From: Nemertoderma westbladi | Lineage: Eukaryota > Xenacoelomorpha > Nemertodermatida > Nemertodermatidae | DNA length: 53,716 nt | Assembly (NCBI GenBank): GCA_032718475.1 | Contig: JAUCBJ010001988.1 | Location: forward strand, 1-53,716 | Direction: 5' to 3' | Part shown: positions 21,221-30,872 of the stretch, piece by piece | How the letters are laid out: the number at the start of each line of letters is the position of its first letter | Position numbering within the stretch: the stretch's first letter is position 1 | The notes under the pieces: generated by a model | Databases searched by the model: none | What the model saw: only the letters and a program-made list of their open reading frames with translations | Told to the model about the DNA's origin: nothing | Made by a program: the position numbers and the translations under genes

Positions 21221-22209
21221 TAGTAAAATCGTTATTCCTTTGGTTGAGAAAATAATCTAAACTAAAGAACAGAAACTATTTCTAAATTAGATTAATGTGA
21301 ATGCAGACGATTCAATAAACAACCTATTTATATAGGATTTCTGGAAGGAGTGGTTGAATGCAACTTGAACCCAACATTTATTGAGTCCAGCACAGTTCAA
21401 GGTGACTTCTAAAAATAAACTGTCTAGACATGCCATCACCTATTGCATTACTGTACAAATTACAATATTTGAGAGTGAGTGAGCTCTGTACCAATGGGAG
21501 CGCTGCTATTGATGGGGCGCTGTAGTAATATTAATAGATTACGCACTTCTCCGGTCGCCACACACAGCCTATCCAAGTCCAGTATTCTGAGTATCAAGAG
21601 TAAACTGTCAATCATAAATATTCATATTATTAAATCAAAGATAAAATAAAATACAAAGAAATGCAACACAGACAGAAGGATAGCGTCCAATGTAACCTCT
21701 CAGACAACACATATCAGCATTGTCAACACGGCAGAACAAACAATTTATAGCCCATCGAATCGAATGTGACGGAATTACTGCATAACACGTTCACCAATTA
21801 TGAGTGAGTCGCTACAGACAGCCGTAGCTTTACCCAAACAGGCATCTAGCTATATCGTTATAGCCAAGGGCAGTTTATTATATTTGGTGAGTCTCAAATT
21901 TCGCCTGCCCGATTATAATACATTGCAATAATATTGAGTACAAAAGCTAAAAAAATTATGCTTCACAAAATTTTAAATAAGAAATAAACTAATTGTTTCC
22001 CAACTTTTAAAATATTCCATAATTATCTCCACCTGGGTACATGGGTGGTTGTTTCTAAATTATCCTGTCCAGTTCGACATTTTCCCGATCCAGTTCTGTC
22101 CAGTTCGGTTTACCAATTACTTTCTGATATGTTTTACTTTGATTTTCTGGATATGAATATGGGAAATATATATACAGTATTATAAATAATTGTTTAACAA
22201 CATCCCAAT
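21221..22209. other. non-coding stretch before the minisatellites
   Basis: Nothing gene-like is visible. The DNA is AT-rich, with a slightly richer part at 21470-21620. The minus-strand frame ending at 22055 is an extension of the minisatellite frame and not a gene. Confidence 0.6.
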
Positions 22210-22745
22210 AGCACACACAGTATAGGCTACACAGGAGTAGACCGCCTCCTGCACCACTCCCAACCCACCCGGCCGGAGCACACACAGTATAGGCTACACA
22301 GGAGTAGACCGCCTCCTGCACCACTCCCAACCCACCCGGCTGGAGCACACACAGTATAGGCTACACAGGAGTAGACCGCCTCCTGCAATACTCCCAACCC
22401 ACCCGGCCGTAGCACACACAGTATAGGCTACACATGAGTAGACCGCCGCCTGCACCACTCCCAACCCACCCGGCCGGAGCACACACAGTGTAGGCTACAC
22501 AGGAGTAGACCGCCTCCTGCACCACTCCCAACCCACCCGACCTGAGCACACACAGTATAAGCTACACAGGAGTAGACCGCCTCCTGCACCACTCCCAACC
22601 CACCCGGCCTGAGCACACACAGTATAGGCTACACAGGAGTAGACTGCCTCCTGCACCACTCCCAACCCACCCGGCCTGAGCACACACAGTATAGGCTACA
22701 CAGGAGTAGATCGCCTCCTGCACCACTCCCAACCCACCCGGCCGG
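22210..22745. repeat. 67-bp minisatellite, 8 copies
   Basis: Eight units of exactly 67 bp start at 22210, 22277, 22344, 22411, 22478, 22545, 22612 and 22679. Each begins AGCACACACAGTATAGGCTA and contains AGTAGACCGCCTCCTGCACC. Units differ by only a few bases. Because 67 is not a multiple of 3, the long minus-strand frames through it change frame at every unit and are artefacts. Confidence 0.97.
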
Positions 22746-24122
22746 AGCACACACATGGCTAAGACACAGAGAGGAGTAGCCTGCCTATTCTTCACTAAAC
22801 CTATCCAGATTACACAGATGTCTAAGACACAGGGAGGAGTAGCCTGCCTCTTCTTCACTAAACCTATCCGGCGTACACAGATGTCTAAGACACAGGGAGA
22901 AGTAGCCTGCCTCTTCTTCACTAAACCTATCCGGAGTACACACATGTCTAAGACACAGAGAGGAGTAGCTTGGCTCCTCTACATTAAATCTATCCGGAGC
23001 ACACACCACACACGCATGTCTAAGACACAGAGAGGAGTAGCCTGCTTCCTCTACATTAAATCTATCCAGAGCACACACCACACACACACGTCTAAGACAC
23101 AGAGGAGTAGTCTGCTTCCTCTACATTAAATCTTTCCGGCGCACACACCACACATACATGTCTAAGACAAAGAGAGGAGTAGCCTGGCTCCTCTACATTA
23201 AAACTATCCGGAGCACACACCACACACACATGTGTAAGACACAGAGGAGTAGCCTGCCCACTCTACACTAAACATATCCGGAGTACACAGATGTCTAAGA
23301 CACAGAGAGGAGTAGCCTGCTTCCTCTACATTAAATCTATCCGGAGCACACACCAAACACACATGTGTAAGACACAGAGGAGTAGCCTGCCCACTCTACA
23401 CTAAACATATCCGGAGTACACAGATGTCTAAGACACAGAGAGGAGTAGCCTGCTTCCTCTACATTAAATCTATCCTGAGCACACACCACACACACAATGT
23501 CTAAGACACAGAGAGGTGTAGCCTGGCTCCTCTACATTAAATCTATCCGGAGCACACACCACACACACATGTCTAAGACACAGAGAGGAGTAGCTTGGCT
23601 CCTCTACATTAACTCTATCCGGAGCACACACCACACACACATGTCTAAGATACAAAGGAGTAGCCAGCTTCATCTACACTCAATCTATCCGGAGCACACA
23701 CATGTCTAAGACACAGAGAGGAGTAGCTTGGCTCCTCTACATTAAATCTATCCGGAGCACACACCACACACACATGTCTAAGACACAGAGGAGTTGCCTG
23801 CTTCATCTACACTCAATCTATCCGGAGCACACACATGTCTAAGACACAGAGAGGAGTAGCCTGCCTATTCTTCACTAAACCTATCCAGATTACACAGATG
23901 TCTAAGACACAGGGAGGAGTAGCCTGCCTCTTCTTCACTAAACCTATCCGGCGTACACAGATGTCTAAGACACAGGGAGAAGTAGCCTGCCTCTTCTTCA
24001 CTAAACCTATCCGGAGTACACACATGTCTAAGACACAGAGAGGAGTAGCTTGGCTCCTCTACATTAAATCTATCCGGAGCACACACCATACACATGTCTA
24101 AGACACAGAGAGGTGTAGCCGG
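22746..24122. repeat. second minisatellite, 60-75-bp units with higher-order repeat
   Basis: About 20 units carry the core ATGTCTAAGACACAGAGAGG, then AGTAGCCTGCCTC, and end CTATCCGGAGCACACACA. They fall into two types: a short type with TTCTTCACTAAACC and a longer type with CTCTACATTAAATC plus a CACACCACACACA run. A block of about 260 bp at 22746 recurs nearly unchanged at 23826, exactly 1,080 bp away. The units share GGAGTAG and GGAGCACACACA with the 67-bp array next door, so the two arrays probably have a common origin. No coding function is supported. Confidence 0.95.
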
Positions 24123-24130
24123 CCCCCTCT

Positions 24131-25175
24131 TCATTTAATTGAATTCGGTGCGATTGATGACCTATGAAGGACAGGTTGCGCAGTTTTACGGACATGTTCA
24201 AAATGACGTCGAGTGTCCTTTATTACCACTGAAATATCATCAGGTACATCTTCAACCATTAACGGTCCTCTCCAGGACACATGTTGCTCCTGTTTTACAA
24301 ACACATAATCACAGATCTTTAATGGATTTGAACTAACTGTTGCCCAATTCGCCTCACCTTTGTTTGGAGAAATCAATGGTAGGTGTGTGAGTTTACTGTT
24401 CATCAGAGCCTTCATCGGTGTCATCAAACCCTTAGCAGGTACAGTATTATTCTACCAGAACGCACACTGTTCAGGTGTTTTATAAGACCTACTAGCCCAT
24501 GCTTTCACCATTCTATGAATCCGTTCGACCGGATTACCTTGTGAAGGTATACCCACAAGCTGGACGATGGCACACTTCCCATTCTTTCAGAAAACACTTG
24601 AACTTACTGCGAAAAGCAGGCCCATTGTCTGCTACCACTTCTTGAGATGGACCCCATTCAAGAAATATTTGCTGGAGTTTTTTATTAACATCTTGTGCAC
24701 CTTTATTATTAACTTTGTGCCAGATGGTGAAATTAGTACAGCAATCCAACACAGTCAAATATGAATAACTGCTATATTCTGTAAAATCTATCGATAATAA
24801 TTCCCAACCACGCGTTACTTCAGTATGTTGTTTTGTTACTGTGTTAGGATGAGGGTCAATGCTGTTGCATTCTGAGCATGCCCTACATACTTCAATTATC
24901 ATTTCTTTTGGAACTGTTAGTAGCCCTTGTAATATTCTATCTTGTTTGCACAAATTTTCGGTACGATCAGACCCCACATGGGCAATACAATGAATTTCTT
25001 CAATACGGCTACGAATACCGGCTGCACTCTGAGAACAAGGTGATGAACATGCTGACATTAGACCTGCTATTGAACAATCATCTTTCTTCTTATTATGCAA
25101 CCATGATTTAGGTACTCTAGTGAGTATATCTGCGAGATTCTTGTGTGACAGGAGAAGGTAAATTGTAATCTGCAT
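24131..25175 (-). pseudogene. retroelement A integrase, frameshifted
   Basis: The first piece (24534-25175) starts at the RNase H end with LADILTRVPKSWL. It continues through a zinc-binding HHCC domain (HCIAHVGSDRTE ... CRACSEC) and the catalytic core, with LLSIDFTEY as first Asp and VVADNGPAF as second. A frameshift at about 24535 follows. The next frame has NPVERIHRMVKAW with the catalytic Glu, then a TAG near 24453. The last piece (24131-24427) is a C-terminal DNA-binding domain (CDYVFVKQEQHVSWRGP). It ends exactly at the minisatellite border, where homology to the element also stops. Confidence 0.82.
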
Positions 25176-25211
25176 TTCATACTTTTGAATAGTTTTCTGA
25201 ATTAATTGTAG

Positions 25212-25697
25212 TCATCTTCGAATTAACATCTTCGATAGACCTTTAGTTTTCAATCGATGTGAATCATTTAACAAGCGCTGAAATCCAATTATAAACGGTA
25301 GATGAGTCTGTGTAAAGCCAAACGTTTTTAACTTCCACTGTAACACCATGTTGATGCCTTGAATAACTGTGTTTAATTCGGCAGCATTTATATGCTCAGG
25401 GTCGTCGTTATCTCGCAGCCATGCTCCATCTTCAACCACAACACCTCCTATACGTATTAAAGCTCCAGTTGCAATATTGCTCGCATCGGCCCATACTTCT
25501 CCACAGTCAGTATTCTCTATGGGCCATTCACCTTTGACTGGGTCGTTTTCCGAGCATCGTTGGACCATGTCACACAGTTTATTCTTAATACAATCATCAA
25601 CAACCTTATCCAATGGCGTTGAAGCTGCTTGACGCTGAATCCATCCAATAGCTATCCTTACCAACCTTCTACTAAATAGTGACCATGTAGCTTCCAA
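25212..25697 (-). pseudogene. retroelement A RNase H region
   Basis: This fragment encodes the segment after the RT thumb: WIQRQAAS and, further on, VWADASNIATGALI with the first catalytic Asp. HINAAELNTVIQGIN follows with the conserved Glu, as in Gypsy RNase H domains. The third motif, usually TDS, falls where the frame breaks near 25300 (KTFGFTQTH). The frame is lost before the integrase. Confidence 0.7.
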
Positions 25698-26533
25698 TTA
25701 TTCCTAACAACTGATGATGTGTTAGACTTTCAGGAATATCTGACAGTTTTGGTAAATCGCTATCACATGACCAATGACTGTCTTTTACGAAAATTCCTAA
25801 AACTCTTGTGCCATCTTTCACATAGTTTGGTTTTTTGGATTCCAATCCAAATTTGGTGAGATGCTGCTTTACTTCTTCTACTGGAATTGCTGACGTATCC
25901 ACATAGATATCATCTCTAAAATTATCTACAGAATCCTTCAGCTTAGGTCTCTTTCGCTTAGGTCAATCACTTTTTCGACAATTGAATCCATTATTTTAGG
26001 TCCTGGTCCAATACTAAATCCCAATCTTTTCATACAGTATGTTTTCCCTAAATATTGCACAGTTTGAAATGGATGTAATTCAGGACTGATTCGTATTTGC
26101 ATATAGGCATTCTTCAAATCCAGTATGGCAGTGTCCTTTCCCATCCGAGCCCACTTTCTAAGTTTCTCTCCACATGCCGCCGCCTCAGTGCCAGGATTAT
26201 TCACCAGATGTTTATTCAATGATCGAAAATACATTATGGGGTGAACCCAATCTTTACGTTCTTCGAACTTTCCCATAAGCGGAATCTGTGCGCGTACTTC
26301 GCCATTATATTCGACTATCCAGCCGTTCTTAATCCAGTCTTGCATCGCTTCTTCAAATTTATCTCTCTTTCCCGCTGGAATTCCATATTCCGCTGGTCCC
26401 CTCTGATCACCCCAGCTGGTTTTTCACCATCCTTAAATTTGAATCCATTTTTGGCCATCAAATACAGCTGAAAAATCTGATTTCTCAATTCTTTCCATTT
26501 CAGGTACCGATGATACGCCTCCTTCATGAACAT
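25672..26533 (-). pseudogene. retroelement A reverse transcriptase, fragmented
   Basis: Three open pieces (26315-26533, 25938-26345, 25672-25902) make up the polymerase. The middle one has the fingers/palm motif AILDLKNAYMQIRISPEL (first catalytic Asp), then FQTVQYLGKTYC and RLGFSIGPGPKIM. Near 25905-25925 the frame reads RDDIYVDTS, the YxDD catalytic loop with the Tyr/x part changed. The third piece contains KFGLESKKP and RVLGIFVKD, typical of this lineage. At least two frameshifts separate the pieces. Confidence 0.8.
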
Positions 26534-26749
26534 GTATCGCTAATCCAGCAACAGGATTTACACATTGCGGCTCAACCAATTCAACTGCATTCATCTTATC
26601 ATGAACATTGTTGGAATAAATTGTTTAAATTGCTTAACTATATCAGAGCCAATTACCATAGGAATTTTTCCAACCAACTTCTCTAGAACAGCGACATCGC
26701 ATCGCCGCTCTTCATCAGTACTTTTAAATCCTAAGTTTAATACAGTTTC

Positions 26750-27043
26750 TCATTGGATTGTAATACTTGACAGGCCATCTAAAAATCTTAAAGCTTGTTG
26801 CTTACATGTAATGTTTGCACCAACTTTTGTTGCAAACTCTCGAGAAATCATAGAGCGTTGACAGTCTGTATCCAGTAACGCCCTTGTAAACCAACCATTA
26901 TAGTATACTTTAATTACCGGTAAATCACCGATTTGATAATTTGGGAGATAGCTGCTGGCGCTAATGGCCATCTCCCTCTCTAGTTTCCCGAATTTGCAGT
27001 ACAGCGACGAGCGATGTGGTTTGCAGCTCCACATCGAAAGCAT
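26750..27043 (-). pseudogene. retroelement A aspartic protease, active site altered
   Basis: The segment contains WFTRALLDTDCQRSMIS, the active-site loop of a retropepsin, where the usual Gly of DTG is replaced by Asp (codons at 26864-26872). It overlaps the end of gag in a different frame. The change should disable dimer active-site geometry. The downstream part is interrupted before the RT. Confidence 0.75.
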
Positions 27044-27900
27044 CCAGATCCACCGGCTCCTACTGTTTGACCCCCCAGATTATTCTGATTATTAAAGTAA
27101 CTTCTAGGCCTATTACCTCCTGTTTGTCTAACTGTACCCATGCCGGTAAAGTGGCCAAAATTGCGGCATCGGTAGCACTGGATAGATTGTCGGTAGGATT
27201 GTTGGTTGGTAGGAGTGATCGAACCTCTCCGATTGTTGGAATCCACCGAGAATGGCAACCCTCGGTTTTCGTTTCCATATAATCTTTCCCCCCTCTCTGA
27301 TTGACGACCTCCCACTGCCCAGGCATTTGCAGCCTGGCCCACTGCGCCTGCCGCTCCGATTATATTCGATTCAACGTTAACGCTCCTCTCTGAAACCAGT
27401 CGAAGAGCCTGTTCCAACAAATGTTCTAAGGATAAACCTCCTGCCAACGCTTTAACTTCGCTCTGGATTTCTGTTGGCAGACCAGCTACGAACTGAACCG
27501 CCAGCATTGATTGCGGTGCATCAGACGAAATTTCGGTACGGACAATTAGCGATAATAGACGTTTGAGATCTGCAAGAAACGTATCGACTGCTTCATTCGT
27601 TTGTAATGAACGTCTCTTGAACTTATCATAGGCGACATGTTCGTTGATCACAAATGCGGAGAGTAACTCTGCTTCCAACTCATTGTAACTTGACTTCTTC
27701 TCGTCCAGTAGCTGCCGCATAACGTCAAACACAGCCCCTTCCAAACAAAGTCGGAGGTATGTTGCATGAGACTCCTCCTTCAAGGAAGATTCTGTTTTCA
27801 ACATGTCGAATGTGTCATTAAAGATATTTAAAAATCCCGATGGATCTCCATCCCCGTTATATTTCTTAACGAAATCTGAAAGCTTTAATCTGGATGCCAT
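26980..27900 (-). pseudogene. retroelement A gag with CCHC zinc knuckles
   Basis: ATG 27900 (MASRLKLSDFVKKY) opens a gag of about 306 residues that runs to 26980. Residues 1-190 form a helical capsid-like domain (DTFLADLKRLLSLI, AVQFVAGLPTEIQSEV), as in Gypsy-like gags. Two nucleocapsid knuckles follow. CYRCRNFGHFTGMG has lost the final Cys of its CCHC pattern, and CFRCGAANHIARRC is complete. An upstream in-frame TTG would lengthen the frame to 27936, but the ATG is the better start. Gag would build the particle and bind element RNA. The frame ends just as the protease frame begins and the two overlap by about 60 bases, typical for gag-pol. Confidence 0.85.
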
Positions 27901-27953
27901 ATCTTGACACGTTAGCCCGGTTAACTTATAAGTCACATAATGTGCAAGAATGT

Positions 27954-28196
27954 TGTAATAACCACAATCAGTAAAATACTAATAACAAATAATACAGAAA
28001 TACCAACGAGCTGTACAGCAGTACAGTACAGTGATAACACTATCACACAAGGACAGTCATACTGGTAAACTGTACTTCCCCCTCCACCAAATACCCTGGA
28101 CTAATATATATTCTCTTATAAGGATGAAGGCCTGATACGATGGTACAATTTTTGTGAGAAATCAGCTGTTATTTACTATGACTTTTAATCATTACA
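27954..28196 (-). mobile_element. single LTR between two head-to-tail retroelements
   Basis: A 243-bp block begins TGTAATGATT at 28196 and ends TTATTACA at 27954 on the minus strand, so it has TGTAAT/ATTACA ends. On its upstream side it abuts a polypurine tract (GGACTGGGGGAGG at 28197-28209) that follows the integrase of element B. On its downstream side it lies 53 bases ahead of the gag ATG of element A. It contains a TATA-like word (CTTATAAGAG). It therefore sits both where the 3' LTR of B and where the 5' LTR of A should be. Confidence 0.6.
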
Positions 28197-28237
28197 CCTC
28201 CCCCAGTCCAAAGTATTCTAGAATCCGATTTGGACTC

Positions 28238-29030
28238 ATTCATAAGAGAGTCGCTCGGGTTGATAAGATATTCGGTTGCTTCTCCTTAGTACCGGATTGT
28301 TTTCCGAATTTTCATCGGTTGTGGTTGTGGGTTTACTTTCAGTTTTAGGAATTTCGCGTAAAAATCGAGTCAAGTTTTACTATATATGTTCGACGTTTCC
28401 CCACTTCCACTACTACCCCAGTTTTTGTCCAACGTCTTGTTTTAGGACATTGTATAATAACTGGTATATTGACTGAAATTTGTGACAGTGACTTTGAATG
28501 AACATTATAGCATTCAGAACTTTTTCTTACAGATGTTTCCATCCGTTCGAAGGTTGGTGGTTTCGATTTTAGTAAGTTGGGGTGGACTGGAATTCGACCG
28601 CGAAGTTGACGTCTGAAAACAATCTCAGCCGGGCTTGCTCCATCCACTCTAGGAGTATTTCGATACTCTAATAGTCCAGCTTGGAAAGCTGGACTATGGA
28701 TGTTATTGCTTTGAGTTTTCTCAACAATACGCTTTACTGATCGTACTGCCGCCTCAGCATGGCCGTTCGATTGCGGATATGCTGGTGAAGATGGCCTCCA
28801 TTCTACTCCCCAATTGCAAAGGACGAGTCGCATAACCTCGGAATCGAATTGAGGCCCACCATCGCTTCGTAATAATTGTGGTACTCCCATTATCACGAAA
28901 CATTCCTGCAATACATTAATAACTTGTGGCGATGATGGGTCGTTACGCCAAGATGCAACTAACGGGAATCCCGATAACCTGTCTGTATAGACTAGAAATA
29001 CGCCATTATCTACATAAAAAATATCGCAGA
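28238..29030 (-). pseudogene. retroelement B integrase core and C-terminal tail
   Basis: After the frameshift at about 29012 the core begins with DIFYVDNG. The main open piece (28345-28911) has LRSDGGPQFDSEVM (second Asp) and AYPQSNGHAEAAVRSVKR (catalytic Glu), then LLEYRNTPRVDGASPAEIVF. A one-base shift near 28350 is followed by a tail that reads LRRSNRISYQPERLSYE, the basic ending typical of this Gypsy group, and stops at 28238. The catalytic residues are kept. The enzyme would join element DNA ends to the chromosome. Confidence 0.88.
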
Positions 29031-30872
29031 TGTTACTTCGAAGTGATATGATGGAAGCGGATCTGCTGCCATGGGCTCGCGTGGGTTACTGGGTAGGAGA
29101 CGCTGACATTCTGCACACGACTTCACCATTTCCGTTAGGTCGTTTGTCATACCAGGCCAATATAACATTTGTCTCGCTCTTCTCTTTACCTTTTCAATAC
29201 CCTGGTGGCCCTCATGTAAACGTTTAATAACTTCCGTTTTAAATGTTGGAGGTGGGATAATGCGGACAGAGTCCAAAAGCACAATTCCGCTATGAATAGA
29301 TAAATTATCCCAGCATTTACGGAATAGTTGTACATACGGGTGATTTACTTTATTGATATCATCCCCTGATATAATGGTAGATTTCAATGCTGTATAATCT
29401 GGATCTTTATTTCCTGCTTCCTTGATACTTTCTAGAACAGGATCGTCTGAAGATTCCTGGAATCTAGTAATGGTTTCAGTTGGCACTATGTTGACAGCTG
29501 CTGATATTAATATATCATCGGCCTCTGGTTGGGATACCGGGGCGCGTGATAAAGCATCAGGAGCGCAATGATCCTTCCCACATTTCCAGCGTGCAGTAAA
29601 GGAATAACCAGAGGCTTTCTCAATGTATGAACGTAGCTTAGGGTTTTCGATTTCGTTTAATGTGCGGTTATTAATTATTGGGATCAAAGGTTTATGGTCA
29701 GTGACCACTGTGAATGATTCTAATCCCATCAGAAAGTGGTGTAACTTTCTTAGAGCCCAGAGAATCGCCAACATTTCTAACTCTATAGTTGCATACCGCG
29801 TTTCGGCGTCTTGTAGGAATCGCGAACCGCATTGTATAAGGCGCCACTGTTCTTCCTAATGTTGGAGTAATACAAACCCCAGGCCATTTGACCTGGAAGC
29901 ATCACAATGCAACTCTGTCTCAGTATCCAGTTTAAACTGTGCTAAAATTGGGGGAGAGACTAAGGTATTTTTAACTGCCTTTAATGCTATGCTGTGGTCT
30001 GCTGTCCAAATAAATTCATGATTCTTCTGGAGCAAGCCTCTAAGTGGTTGTGCAGTACGGGAAATTTCTGGCGAGAATGCCCCGAGTTGATTGACGAGAC
30101 CAAAGAAACTCCTTAAGTCGGTCCTGTTTTTGGGAATTGGAAATTCTGTTATTGCATTAACTTTGTCTGGGTGGGCTTGGATACTATTGTGTGAAATCCT
30201 ATAACCCACAAAGTCAACTTCAGGTTGGAAGAAAACACACTTCTTGATGTTGAGTGTGACACCATGTTTCTCGAAGCGTTCTAGAACATTCCATACAGAG
30301 TTTACATTGGTATTGAAGTCATTAGAGTCTATGAGTGTACCATCAACAACTTTAGTAACGCTTGATAAACCATCCAGAACAATGTCTCCACGCCAGTTGT
30401 ACGAATCCCCTGTGCTAGCATAACCCATTGGAGATCGTATAAATTTATATCGTTTCCATGGTGTTATAAAGGTTGTGAAGTGTTGATCATCTGGATGAAG
30501 AGGCATTTGCCAATATCCAGTAACAGCATCAAGTTTCGTAAAATAACGAGAGTTGGGATTAATGTTTCTCACCGCTTCAACAGGAGACTTTGCAGGATGT
30601 CTGGTTGGTTTAATTTGAGCATTTAAACGGCGTAAATCAACGCAAATTCGAACGCCGCCATTCGGCTTACGAGCGAATGCCATAGGGTGGCACCAGTCAC
30701 ATGGGATATCCCCTACTGCCTCGATAATTCCTAGGCTCTCTAACCGATCCAGTTCCTGTTTTATTTTATCTTTATATGCAACTGGAATAGTATAAGGTGT
30801 TCGAATTGCGAATGGTTTTGCATCGGGTTTTAATATAATCCTCATTGGTTCCCCAATATGATCACCAACCAT
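29010..30872 (-). pseudogene. retroelement B reverse transcriptase and RNase H
   Basis: ATG 30872 opens pol (MVGDHIGEPMRI). The RT shows KLDAVTGYWQMPLHP (first catalytic Asp) and FIRSPMGYASTGD. The catalytic loop reads KVVDGTLIDSN, so the second Asp of the usual VDD is Gly (codons 30339-30350). The RNase H domain has HCDASRSNGLG, then a TAG at 29856-29858, and resumes in the same frame with ATIELEMLAILWAL and VVTDHKPL. The integrase zinc-binding domain follows at the end (HEGHQGIEKVKRRA, CAECQRL). The frame shifts at about 29012. In an intact element this protein copies RNA into DNA inside the particle. Here two separate lesions should block it. Confidence 0.9.

Larger units (their letters stand above)
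24131..27959 (-). mobile_element. LTR retrotransposon A, Ty3/Gypsy-like, decayed
   Basis: The minus strand holds gag, protease, reverse transcriptase, RNase H and integrase in the Ty3/Gypsy order, from an ATG at 27900 to the edge of the minisatellite at 24131. The RT and the later protein segments belong to a divergent Gypsy-like lineage that I cannot place. There are several frameshifts and stops. The candidate 5' LTR is at 27954-28196. The 3' LTR is missing and is replaced by the minisatellite. Confidence 0.8.

Noticed and set aside
22055-22945. Overlapping minus-strand frames of 62-127 codons, rich in Val, Gly and Cys
   Set aside because: They repeat every 67 bases and shift frame with each unit, as expected for a minisatellite without coding function.
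22755-24101. Repetitive frames in the second minisatellite on both strands
   Set aside because: Same reason: tandem repeat units make open frames by chance, and both strands are open at once.
22746-24122. CRISPR-like array
   Set aside because: The units abut with no unique spacers and vary in length; this is a eukaryotic minisatellite.
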